Shown here: piece by piece, positions 39,201 through 50,457 of the stretch
Numbering within the stretch: the first letter of the stretch is position 1
Layout: every line of letters starts with the position of its first letter
Assembly (NCBI GenBank): GCA_026874595.1
Contig: CM049306.1
Location: 5,594,019-5,658,018 of the forward strand
Reading direction: 5' to 3'
DNA from: Sipunculus nudus
Taxonomy: Eukaryota > Annelida > Sipuncula > Golfingiida > Sipunculidae
DNA: 64,000 nt
Made by a program: the position numbers and the translations under genes
Notes under the pieces: model-generated
Seen by the model: the letters and a program-made list of their open reading frames with translations, nothing else
What the model was told of the DNA's origin: nothing
The model's database searches: none

Positions 39201-39981
39201 AAATCATGACCATCAGTGATGTAGTTAATGAGATATTGAAGTTTTTGTATGAAATTTTTGAATATTCTGGGGGGGGGGGTACTTTGGGGCCCCATAGCTC
39301 GAAGGATATGGGTAACAGAGACCTAATTTCTGGTTTCCAAGGAGATTTTTCATGGACCTCTCAGAATGTAAAGTTACAAGATTCTAGGTCCAGCGGTTGC
39401 GATTTTTGCCAGGTTAACGGACAGACGGACGGACGGACAGACGGACGAGCGGACGACGGACAAAGGGTGATCGCTATAGCTCAGATGACTCACAGTCAGC
39501 TGAGCTAAAAATGTATGACCAGGATAATCTAGTAAAGGAAATATAATGATTTTTAGCATTAGTCAATTGAAAAGTCAATTGAAAGGGAATGACATGATTA
39601 AATGACACCCTGGCCATGGAAACCTAGGATTTGATATCATGTGTTACCAGTTACCGTGGTTTCAGATCGAGAAAAACAGGGTTTTTATCAATGGTGACCC
39701 TTATTTGCATATTACAACTTTAAATATAGACTTAACCTTTTTATTTTGGCTTCATTTTAATCTTTGACCTATTATCATGCTTAGTTCTTCAGATATTGTA
39801 CATCGAACATTCGAGGTTAATCGTCGTTGGCTGGTGGCGCTCTCGGTTGTCCCTGGAGTGGCTGAGATGGATCAAATATCAAACAACTCACCTGAGATTT
39901 GAAGAAGACATCCTTCCGGTGATGACTCAGTAAGAAGTTTCTGGGCCTGAGCTCTGCCTTTACACCCTGAATACAAGCCAT
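36229..39981 (-). CDS. Rolling stone-like multipass membrane protein B
   Basis: This is a spliced gene of 294 residues. Exon 1 (39981-39892) encodes MACIQGVKAELRPRNFLLSH and on to VFFKSQ, with a CAG/GTGAGT donor. Exon 2 (37023-36229) follows an acceptor TTTGTCCAAACAG, starts WGFPPILYILYRLL and ends TAA. The apparent upstream start LSKQ is intronic. Landmarks are YMTTW in TM1, ILCCHLMLAAVITLLHVREL in TM2, LPWYMKFDW (121-129), VHVHAINTVVVFLEF (165-179), SIPVRLYHFVY and WAGDH, YPGILDWNKP (218-227), and the last TM at 229-252. The junction sequence FKSQ/WGFPP is the canonical family N-terminus. The 2.87 kb intron contains a repeat-built element. The upstream region holds a 37-bp array, then a solo LTR with a nested insertion. 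Its biochemical role is unknown. Rost in flies is linked to myoblast fusion. Confidence 0.9.
37321..39508 (+). mobile_element. Repeat-built element in the intron of gene B (six units)
   Basis: It starts with the palindrome TGACCCATGGGTCA and GACGCTCAGCTGACTG. It then carries six tandem units of 328-346 bp, beginning near 37441, 37783, 38124, 38452, 38792 and 39138. Most units open TACAGGTGG and a short CCACC palindrome. It ends with a GGACGGACGGAC-rich run and ACAAAGGGTGATCGCTATAG. A 3' hairpin follows (TAGCTCAGATGACT, CAC, AGTCAGCTGAGCTA), then AAAA. No protein is encoded. Shared in-frame words across units merely reflect the repeats. The class is unknown to me. The terminal hairpin and CTAA end recall Helitrons, but the rest does not fit clearly. 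Confidence 0.7.
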
Positions 39982-40010
39982 ACCGGACGTGAGGTACCGG
40001 ACGCCGTGTA

Positions 40011-40349
40011 CCTGAAAAATACAGAAGACATACTGGACGCTGTGTACCTGAAAAAATATAGAAGATACACCGGACGCCGTGTACCTAAATAAATATAGAA
40101 GACTTACCGGACGCAGTGTACCTGATAAAAATATAGAAGACATTCCAGACGCCGTGTCCCTGAAAAAAATAGAAGACATACCGGACGCCGTGAAACTGAA
40201 AAATCTAGCAGACATACCGGACGCCGTGTACCTGAAAAATATAGAACACATGCCGGAAGCCGCCTGCCTGATAAAATATAGGAGACATACCGGACGCCGT
40301 GTACCTGAAAAAATAAAGAAGACCTACTGGACGCCGTGTACCTTAATAA
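40011..40349 (-). repeat. 37-bp array duplicating the acceptor and start-codon region of gene B
   Basis: Nine units of 35-38 bp follow the acceptor used by exon 1 (exon start 40011). On the minus strand a unit reads ATTTTTTCAG, GTACACGGCGTCCG, GTATGTCTTCTAT. Each unit thus holds a 3' splice site, a mini-exon of about 14 bases, and GTATGT, which doubles as a 5' splice site and, via ATG, as a copy of the gene's own start region. Pseudogene P has only one unit with the same flank (TATAGAACAGTCAGG), so the array expanded in B. An open frame runs 90 residues from inside the array into the real start methionine. Confidence 0.8.
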
Positions 40350-40747
40350 ATATAGAACAGTCAGGTCAAGTGCCCGGTTTAAAAGATACACCGGACGACA
40401 GTAAGGTATAAAGGTATAATAAAGTAAATATAGAACTGTCAGTAAGAGAGGAGTGGATTGCCCCTCATTAGCCTGTTAACCTCTCTTGGCCGCTTTTCAC
40501 CAAACACTTTAAATGTTCAGGACATACATTACGGTTCAGGTTTTGACATACATACTCAATTGTAAACATGACTAACATATGATATAACTTATCACATGAT
40601 CACTATGTATAGGCAGATCATCGCTTAGCTTTTCCATATATAACCCGTTAAAAGGATTGTATGTTCATCAATTACACTGTTTTTGAAAAAAAAATTATTT
40701 TAACACAAATAGAGAAAATAGGTTAGTGTTAAAATCCAAATATATCG

Positions 40748-43506
40748 GTTACGGAACCTAATATCAACAGATCACGTAGTCGTGATGAGCACAAATTTTG
40801 TTATGGAAATAAAAAAACTAGTGGCCCATGGGCCATGACGCTCAACTGAATTCAAGGAATGTTGAACAATGAGCAAAATGATTGCCAGAGTGCAAACAAA
40901 TCATGAATGTTGTGAAGAGTCCTAAGAAATGGGTTTCAGTGGGCTTTTGGACAGATTACAACTTCATTTGAAGGTTTCATAAATAGAAAGAAAAATGCGT
41001 AAAAATTTGAAAAAAAATACAGGTAATGCCACCAGTCTGCAGGAACTAATAAAACACTCCATGATCAATATATATCCCAAGAATCATGGCTATCAAGGCA
41101 TTAGTTATTCAGATACTGGAGCTTTTGTTTGTATCAAATTTTTAATTATTTTTGGGGGTATTTACGAGCCCTATAGCTCAGAAGATATGGGTAACAGAGA
41201 CCTAATTTCAGGTTTCCATGAAGACTTTTCATGGACCTCCCTAGATGTCAAGTATGAAGATTCTAGGTCAAGTGATTACGATTTGTGCCCTGTTACAAGA
41301 TGAGGCTTGAAAGTCTCAAAAAGAGAAAAAAAATGCGTACAAATTTTAAAAAAATATATTGGTGGCGCCACCAGTCTGCAGGAACTGATGAAACACTCCA
41401 TGATCAATATGCATGCAAAATATTATGGCCATCAGTACAATAGTTATTCAGATACTGCAGCTTGGGTATAACATTTTTAATTATTCTTAGGGGTAATTGC
41501 GAGCCCCATAGCTCGGAGGATGTGGGTAACAGAGACCTTACTCACGTATCCACAGAGACTTTTCATGGATCTTCCTTGATGTCAAGTTAGAAGATTCCAG
41601 GTCCAGCGGTTACGATTTGTACCGTGTTAACAGATGAGGCTTTATTTGAAAGTCTCAAAAAGAGAAAAAATGCGTACAAATTTTTAAAAAATATAGGTGG
41701 CGCCACCAGTCTGCAGGAACTGATGAAACATTCCATGATCAATATGCCTGCAAAAAATCAGGGTGATCAATGCATTAGTTATTCAGATACTGGAGCTTTT
41801 GTATCAAATTTTTAATTATTCTGAGGGGTACTTACTACGAAGGATATGGGTAAGAGAGATAATTTTATGTTTTTCACAAAGACTTTTCATTGACCTCCCT
41901 TAATGTAGAGTGAGCAGAATCCAGGTCCAGCTGTTACGATTTGTGCCCTGTTAACAGATGACAGTTTCATTGCAGGTCTGAAAAAAAAGAGAAAAAAATT
42001 CGTACAAATTGGAAAAATTACAGGTGGCGCCACCAGTCTGCAGGAAGTGATGGAACATCCAATGATCAATATTCGCGCAAAGAATCATGGTGATCAATGC
42101 AGTAGTTATTCAGATACTTAAGCTTTTGTATCAAATTTTGCATTATTCTGAGGGGTACTTCGGAGCCCCATAGCTTCAAGGATATGGGTAACAGAGACCT
42201 AATTTCAGGTTTTCAAGGAGATTTTTCATGGACCTCCCTGGATATTAAGTTTGAAGATTCCAGGTCCAGTGGTTACGATTTGTGCCCTGTCAACAGATGA
42301 CAGTTTCATTGCAGGTCTGAAAAAAAGAGAAAAAAATTCGTACAAATTGGAAAAATTACAGGTGGCGCCACCAGTCTGCAGGAAGTGATGGAACATCCCA
42401 TGATCAATATTCGCGCCAAGAATCATGGTGATCAACGCAGTATAGTTATTCAGATACTTGAGCTTTTGTATCAAATTTTGCATTATTCTAGAGGGTACTT
42501 TTGAGCCCCATAGCTCAAAGGTTATGGGTAACAGAGACCTAATTTCAGGTTTCCAAGGAGATTTTTCATGGACCTCTCTGGATGTCAAGTGAGAAGATTC
42601 CAGGTCCAGCGGTTACGATTTGTGCCCTGTTAACGGACGGCCGGACGGCCAGACGGCCGGACAGACGACTAACAAAGGGTGATCGCTATAGCTCAGCTGA
42701 CTGAAAGACTAAAAAATCAGATTCTGTACCACTAGACAGCGTGAAATGTATAGGGGAATGAATAAAGAAGCCAGTGTTTTTTTTTCTTGTTAACAAATAA
42801 ATATAATTTATTCTTAAAACAACCCTTACATTACAATACACTAAATCAATACAATTACACAGTATAACAACAGTATAACAATAAACCAATACAATTACAC
42901 AGTATAATAAATAAAGTGTACAGCACCTTGAAACCACCACTTCCACAGCGACAACAAATCCTTAAAAGCATATAATCCAGATGAACAGTTCACATAAATC
43001 TTCTCAGAGAATAAAAGTCCAATTCAATCACAAAATCATATTGTTGTAATCCAAATGTGTTTTAATCCCGAAAGCAAACTGGAGACAGGCCGCACTAAAT
43101 TTGCATAGAGTTCGTAGAATCCCTGGCAATACTGCAATTATCGGATAGGTCCCAAAACTGACTCACACTCTTCCCTGCCCGCTGGAATATTTCTCCCTCT
43201 TCTACCTCCGCTCTAAAATACCGCCCCTAATTCATAAATTTTCATCCGAAAGTTCTAGAAACTTCAATTCACGCACAATCTAAAGAACCCAACAATACAT
43301 AATACACACGCCCGATTACAAGACACGTGCTCATAGAGCGCGACCATCCCAGAAAGTTCCAGATTAGCATGACCGCTGTGTTTCTACACGTCAGACCCCG
43401 TACGTGGGCCGGGCCTGCTCGCGCGTCTCCAATGGCAACGGACAATGCTAGCGCCACACAGACACATGTAAGACTGCTGCACACAATAAAAGAGACATCT
43501 GTAACA
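40748..43506 (+). mobile_element. Solo LTR, second copy, split by a nested element
   Basis: It is homologous to the LTR at 16822-17667: GTTACGGAACCTAATATCAA at the left, GAGACATCTGTAACA at the right, flanked by ATCG (40744-40747 and 43507-43510). The LTR is interrupted after about 70 bp by the repeat-built element at 40818-42709. Without that insert the LTR would be about 860 bp. It sits upstream of the first coding exon of gene B. Confidence 0.75.
40818..42709 (+). mobile_element. Repeat-built element nested in the solo LTR (five units)
   Basis: It is the same family as 37321-39508. It has a start palindrome TGGCCCATGGGCCA, five units of 327-340 bp starting near 41018, 41358, 41692, 42019 and 42357, then a GGACGGCCGGACGG-type run and ACAAAGGGTGATCGCTATAG. 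The junctions read TAAAAAAA before it (40810-40817) and TAAAAAAT after it (42710-42717), while the uninterrupted LTR at 16885-16893 has a single TAAAAAAAT. That points to a 7-8 bp target duplication. Confidence 0.75.
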
Positions 43507-43669
43507 ATCGGGTAATTTAATTTTCAGTCAGATTGCAATAAGGAAACCTTATGCGACGAGCGTAACGTTTCAAAAAGAGAATGTTGACAAATATGGGAAG
43601 GAAAAGGATTTCTTCCTTTTATCCTGTAAAATACGGACACACTGTCCCTCCTAGGCGGAAGCGGTCGTT

Positions 43670-43715
43670 TTCGTAAGCTGGTTCCCTGCCCTCTAGTAAC
43701 TGGTTAGTCTAAAGA
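43670..43715 (-). other. Upstream block shared with pseudogene P region (5484-5535)
   Basis: On the plus strand CGTAAGCTGG, TTCCCTGC, CTCTAGTAACTGGTTAGTCT parallels TGTAAGCTGG, TTCCCTGC, CTCTGGGTAACCGATTGGTC at 5484. After subtracting the LTR insertion, both blocks lie about 1 kb upstream of the respective first coding exon. The block could be an ancestral promoter element or another leader exon. Confidence 0.5.
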
Positions 43716-43846
43716 ACAGAAAAAAGAAAGCAAGTCTTATAATGATGAAACTATAAGAAAACAACTATTTCTTACAAGTTCTGGAAGATGCTACTGTTAC
43801 TTACAGTTCACCAAGCATATAGATAAATTATATTTAAAAATGGAAA

Positions 43847-43850
<4 letters not shown>

Positions 43851-43899
<49 letters not shown>
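43851..43899 (+). repeat. (AG)n microsatellite
   Basis: A pure AG run of about 48 bp. Confidence 0.95.
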
Positions 43900-43902
<3 letters not shown>

Positions 43903-44523
43903 CAATTTGGAGCACCTTCAAAAATGGCTTTGAGGACTAAATAAAACAAATATAGTCACAATACAACATCAAACATGAATTATTTTGTGGCAGGATTTAC
44001 ATTATGGTGTTTTGTATGATATTTTCTTACGCAGTTAAATTGTCGACATAAAATAACCCTCAAACGGATAAGACTACTTTATTTATAGGGGAAATATGTT
44101 GTCACTAGGTCTATCTGCATTTAAAATTCACACAAACTATATATATATATATATACTCGCGTGACACACAGATCATTCGATACCATATTTTTTCTTTATA
44201 TATAACCCGGAAAATGTAAACAAATATGACTGTACACGATTCGTAGTGGTAGTCATACGTTACTGGAACGAACCATACATTAAACGGTAATTTAATTATT
44301 GACAAAAATATCAGACGTATGGACCTGATTAAAATAAGATGGATGCGGTTCCAGAAAAAAAAGGAACATTACAGTTATTTTGTATCCGCATTCTTAACGG
44401 GGCGAAGGAGCGCTTCTTTATCAAATCTTGAGCATCAAAAGTTCAAAGTTTAAATAATGGAATCTTCTCATAGAATGGACCAACATTCGTAGAAATCCAT
44501 ACACGGCAAGACAGAGATTAGGG

Positions 44524-45245
44524 AGATCCATCCATAACAGGATAAATATCAAGGAAATCCATTCATAGCATGCCATATATATCAGGGATCCATCCATAAC
44601 AGGATAAATATCAAGGAAATCCGTTCATAGCATGCCATATATATCAGGGATCCATCCATAACAGGATAAATATCAAGGAAATCCGTTCATAGCATGCCAT
44701 ATATATATCAGGGATCCATCCATAACAGAACAAATATCAAGGAAATCCATTAATAGCATGCCATATATATCAGGGATCCATCCATAACAGGATAAATATC
44801 AAGGAAATCCGTTCATAGCATGCCATATATATCAGGGATCCATCCATAACTGGATAAATATCAAGGAAATCCGTTCATAGCATGCCATATATATCAGGGA
44901 TCCATCCATAACAGAACAAATATCAAGGAAATCCATTAATAGCATGCCATATATATAAGGGATCCATCCATAACAGAATAAATATCAAGGAACGCCGTTC
45001 ATAGCATGCCATATATATCAGGGATCCATCCATAACAGGATAAACATCAAGGAAATCCGTTCATAGCATGCCATATATATCAGGGATCCATCCATAACAG
45101 GATAAATATCAAGGAAATCCGTTCATAGCATGCCATATATATCAGGATTCCATCCATAACAGGATAAATATCAAGGAAATCCATTCATAGCATGCCATAT
45201 ATATCAGGGATCCATCCATAACAGGACACATATCATGTAAATCTA
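44524..45245 (+). repeat. Minisatellite, 62-bp unit, about 12 copies
   Basis: Units contain GGGATCCATCCATAACAGGA, TAAATATCAAGGAAATCC and TTCATAGCATGCCATATATA. A variant pair (CAGAACAAAT with CCATTAATAG) recurs, suggesting block duplication. Diverged units continue to about 45350. There is no coding. Confidence 0.92.
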
Positions 45246-45821
45246 TTAATATCAGGACAGATATATCGGAGATCCATATCCATAACAGGGCCAGTTTCAT
45301 GTAAATATATTCAGATCAGGGCAGATATATGGGAGATCCATCCATTACAGGACAAAAATACATATTGATCATATGCTTTAATCTTTGCATACTTTACATA
45401 TTGCGTAAGCATGGCTATGTCAACATTCAGTGTAATCTCTACTGTTCTGCTGTTAGCCCTTTCTTAATGATGTCAGACACGTGTATCCATTATTAAACTC
45501 ATGCCACGGTCTTTATAATATTCGATGCTAACTTGTATGGGCGTAACAAAAGATCAGATGTGGCAAGTAAAGTGGACATTTTTTTGGTAATTTTCCAAAG
45601 CAAGTCATCTGGCATATGTTACAATAACCATTTATATGACATAAGCCAAATCAATTGAGCCTAGGTGACTAGACAAAATAGGTCATTTAATTAAATCAGG
45701 CCCCTGTAGTGTTTGTTTAATATGGACGAGTTGAGCAACCGAAATTTTAATTTAGGTTCATATTCACAAGCAAAAAGATTATGTACAGACTTGTATCTGC
45801 GCTATTTGGTTTATTAAGTCC

Positions 45822-45887
<66 letters not shown>

Positions 45888-46554
45888 ATATCAACTGTTG
45901 AACAGTTAAATATATATCAACTGTTGAACAGTTCCTTACTTATATAACTGAATTATTAACTTACATAGTCAGTCGCACGTCAACATTCCAACATTACAAT
46001 TCTTTCTAGTCCTGCTAGGGCCAAACCTTAGTTGTCCAGACGTACATAAATGTTGTTTAAGTGACTAAGCCAAGGGTCCGCCCACATGTACCACCCGGTC
46101 ATACCGATTCGACTGATCACCAGAGCCACGGACACTTGTACAATGCTGTTTGCTTGGTCTTTATTATCGTGTACTTTTGATCTATCTATGCGCAGAGGCA
46201 TGTGACAGGCAGGGAGTGACTACATATTATTGCTATCATTGTTATTGTACACTGTTGTAATTTTTAATATTCATTTAACACATGCAAACTGAAGAGACAG
46301 GTCTTAATTAATAAATTTCTGGTACAATGAACATATATGTAAATATGTATTTATTTATTTATTTTTATATATGGCCAATTCTCGTGAAACATCGACAATT
46401 TACGTTCACCAATAAATAGTGATTTCGTCACAAGTTCGAATGGAGATTGTGGTGAGCTATCGTTGCATATGTATATTTGTATATGTGACATTATTATTAA
46501 GACAGCCGGAAGCAAAATAAGGGTGACAAATGGCACATCTGGCAATTTATGTTA
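45246..46554. other. No gene seen
   Basis: The stretch holds a (TA)n tract (45826-45890) followed by two copies of AACTGTTGAACAGTT (45893 and 45917), a 7-bp-arm palindrome duplicated together with its spacer. Otherwise I see nothing. Confidence 0.5.
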
Positions 46555-47065
46555 TTAAACGGGCCCAATCACCTATAAAGCATGTTGAATTAACATGAAA
46601 AATAGCTTCTTCCCTTTAAAATAAATGTAAAACTGCCAAAATTTGCCCTGAAACCGTTTGCTTACTCCTGTAAATGAGTGATAAAAACAGTGGACCGGGC
46701 GCGATCACATGTGTCAACATAAACACAGCGCGTGCATAGCTTAGGCCAAATACGTGTCAATCAGGGGATGCTCTGACTGACTTGCCCCAAAAAATGTAAT
46801 ATGTAAAAATGTTCCGACAGGCTGAAACTTCCCCTGTTGCTGCTCACAATCGGACCTCTGGTTACATGGCCTTTTTATGGTAAAAAGACCCACATGGACT
46901 GTGTTTACCAACATACAGTGTCATAAAAAGGTGTTTAACAGCCGTATGCGAGGTACTGAGACTGTTTGCTGGAATGGTTTTGCTGGGACACTTTTGTATA
47001 AAGCAAAACTGAACTGATAGTGTGAAAGAATAGGCATAATATTGCCCCTGATTATGTCCCTTTAA
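46555..47065. mobile_element. TTAA-flanked MITE-like element (piggyBac-like)
   Basis: TTAA at 46555-46558 and 47062-47065 flank ends ACGGGCCCAATCA and, on the opposite strand, AGGGACATAATCA, which match at most positions. A TTAA target duplication is the signature of piggyBac elements. The 503-bp interior has no coding. The ends are diverged, so an accidental match cannot be excluded. Confidence 0.5.
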
Positions 47066-47777
47066 AAAGAGCCATAGGTCTTGTTTTTAGTATATATACC
47101 TCAAAATTAAATTTGGGATGGTATGGGCGTTATGAGAAGAAACAATTTTCGGTTTCTGTGAATTTAATTGTTTCGTTCTTAAATTATTTCTTCAAATGGC
47201 GAATTTAACTATGTTTAAACCGTGTAACGATTTCTACTTTATACAAAAAATTACCAAAGACTTTAAATACGGATGTCTGCGCAATATATAGATAGCGGCA
47301 AGTCTGTAAGTTATAGTGAAGATGTGAAAAATTGATCTCCGTATCTTCTGGCATGAAACGGAGGATTAGATGAATGTGCAGATGGCATTTGCAAAAAAGA
47401 AAAACACTTAAAAACGTGTTTATCAAAATGAAAGATTATCCGACTCATTTGAATTATTTAAAAACCTGTAAAGAAAATATGAAAAGGCTGTGTCAGGAAT
47501 AAGTAAAATCATTTTACTATAAGTAAGAAAAATAGTTCTGGTGGCATGGCCAAAAGTAATGTGTACACGGGGCTGTAACATCATGTCACTGCATATTCTA
47601 TACACGGCCAGAAGATGAACTCGAGGGAGCGATAGCGTTTTACCACACCGACTTTTGCACATTCAAAGCAAAATAACGTGTGCAGAGAGTTCTCTGGCTG
47701 TCAAATTGCTGCATAAGCTTTTCATGAGCACTAACACATTATAAATCTAGTGGTGTTAAGGGCTTTATTCATATATA

Positions 47778-47829
<52 letters not shown>

Positions 47830-50457
47830 GATACACGTTGTATCATATGAATCTGTAATATTCAACTGTTAAACATAAATTTTTGGTGTCTATGCAAGAC
47901 AGAGGGTAGTCATCATGAAAAATTAGGAGAAGGAATAAGTCATACCTACTTCAGTTGCCGTGAAGTTTAATTATGAACGCTGACATTATTTGAGATTCAC
48001 ACAAGAATACCTGACTTTGACGTAACACCAGAGACAGCTTATAATTGATGGTCATGGCATTAAATAACGTATGTGATTTTTATCGGCAGACGTTCACATA
48101 TTTGTCACTTTTATTATGTAAATATTCAAAGTATTGTGTTTACTCCCCTTTACCATGTGTCAAATGAATAGCTGGGCCAATAATTCCAAGAAAAATCTGG
48201 TACACCGGTTTTGTCCTTGTACACCACCAGTAACACTTAAGGCAAAGTGTTTTTGTGTGGAAAAATTGATGCATAGGAAGTAGTGGTGTGCCAATTAATC
48301 GATTATATCGATGATTCGTCATTTCCATTCATAATCGATTAAATCGAATGCCTTTTTGCCTAATCAATCACAAACGATTATGAATGCACATCAAAAGATC
48401 ATATTAATCCGATAAAACACTCTCATTCTGTCAGAGATAAAAGAAAGACGTGCACAAAACAGAGAACCGTTCTAACATAACCTATTGCAATGAATAAGTG
48501 TCAACAACCCGCCACTCACGTTCATGTTTCAGCATGATGTACAGTTTAGATTAAATTTCCTTAGTCAATATTTTAGTTATAATTATAAACAGCATATTTC
48601 ACGGTAATATAAATCAACGGTCTTTTTTTTTTAACCTTTCACCATTGAGAATGATTTTTCAACCCATTCCTACCATTAATAGGTAGAATTGTAAAAATCC
48701 TTAACCTTTCAGGTAAAAAAGTATTAACAAGTTTATATTTAACAATGTTTTGGCCGCCATGACTGGAAAAGGGTTATACATAAGTATGAAATGGTAAGGA
48801 GACACTTGTAGCAGCGAGATTAAGATGGAGACATTCGTGTACGAGTTTAGAGGAAACGTAGAAAAGTATTTTACGATGCACGACCTAGTTTTGTCTTTGT
48901 CATTATCTTTATTTTATTATTCCGGAGTATGATACAATAAATTTCTCTTTCTGGAATACCATTGCTTTATCAATAAAATATCTGAGCATAAAATAAATAC
49001 AAACGTTTCGAGAAATAAAGGCAATTTCCGTGATATTTGTTTCAATATACCACTGCGTTTCTACAGAAGTTGACTCTTTAATGGATGATCAAGAATTACA
49101 GTTGAATGTATTTTTTTCAGTTTTTTATACACCCAATGATATAGTATTTCCGAATGGAAAAAAATGCTACCATGCACTAACCATGCAAGGACTGGAACAA
49201 AAGAAGCGCTGTTACTTTAAATTTTAAACTAAACAAAAATTGCAAGTTTTAAATCTTATATTCGAGAACATTCCATACAGATATAGCGTAACATATGAGA
49301 AAACCATGAGATATAATAAGCAGGTCGAGAAAGGTATTTTGCCAAATAGGGGCAGTGAAAGAGGTACGTGGATAAAGTGTACAGGAAGAGAAGGAGGAGA
49401 AAGATATAAATGTAGATGTTTTACGAATGAAAGGGACAAACCTAAATGGGGACTTAAGAGGAAATATCAAATAATTTGGGAGATGATCTGCCGTATATTG
49501 ATGCATCCAATGTAAAAAAAAGATGAAAAACCAACAGAAAGGTGAAGCAGACCTTTTTAATTCTCAGTCTGTTGTACAACTTTAAAATTTGGTCTTTTAT
49601 ATACATATATTAGTATAACGCCAAGTCTAGATCGTCCTCTACAGAATTATGCCTTTAAATTATCCCGACTTTAGATTTCATTATTATACCAAAGGCGTCA
49701 ATTTTTGATGTTTCGAGATCATCTATGGTGCCAAGTAAGGTTAAATTGCTAAAGAAGGTAATATTTTAGGAACGACTAGTCATTTAACGATTTTAAGTCC
49801 ATGCTTGGTTACATTTCATATTTCGTTTATAAGGTTTACCACTATTCAGGCTGTTTCATGACTAATAACTTGGTTAATTTATCTTCTTATCTTTGAATCT
49901 GTGTCAAAGTATTCCCGAAATATTTAATTTAGACCTACTTATTTACTTAATATGGCCCTCTACACCCATGCTGGGATATCACGCTCCTATTGATTCTGGC
50001 TAATCATTTTTTTCTGTATTGTGTATTTTTCTTCACTGCTATAAACTGGAAGAACCACCTGCCAGATAACTTATTTGATTTGTAAAATCGGACCATCTAT
50101 ATGCAACCCTTCAAGTCCCGCAATCAGTGCTACCTTTTAGAAATTTTGCGAATTGACTTAGCAAATATGTTTTATTCAAACCCATACACAAGTTGTGGAC
50201 CAACTGCAAACAGTTTTTTTTTTTAGAATTAGAGTCCTGATGTTATGTTAACTCCCTTCAATAGACAAATATAAAACCATGTATCACGCATGGCCAGAGG
50301 AAAAATTCTTTATGAGTTAGCAGTGAGCAACAGTATCAAAATGATATTTAAAATGTACTCTCTCATATATGAATATAAAAAAGTCTGAGAAGAAAATGTT
50401 TTGACATCTGGACACTTGAATTGTCGATGTTTCATGAAAATTGGGCTATATATAGGG
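47066..50457. other. No confident gene
   Basis: AT-rich DNA with a (TA)n tract at 47780-47828. Two adjoining plus-strand open frames at 49030-49515 have no recognisable domain. The TAATCGATTATATCGATG stretch near 48300 resembles ends of some hAT elements but lacks a partner. Confidence 0.4.

Noticed and set aside
38211-39508. Recurring peptide words such as KDMGNRDLISGF in open frames
   Set aside because: They repeat because the DNA units repeat; frames break between units and there is no start, splice or domain context.
42620-42709. tRNA-like A-box in CTATAGCTCAGCTGACTG at the end of the repeat-built element
   Set aside because: No B-box at tRNA spacing; the word is better explained as half of the terminal hairpin.
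44500-45350. CRISPR-like array
   Set aside because: The 62-bp units are contiguous near-identical minisatellite repeats without unique spacers, in a eukaryotic genome.
48290-48400. hAT-like end with AATCGATTATATCGATG words
   Set aside because: No matching inverted end or target duplication was found.
49030-49515. Two adjoining plus-strand open frames as a gene
   Set aside because: No recognisable domain, and no convincing splice sites to join them.
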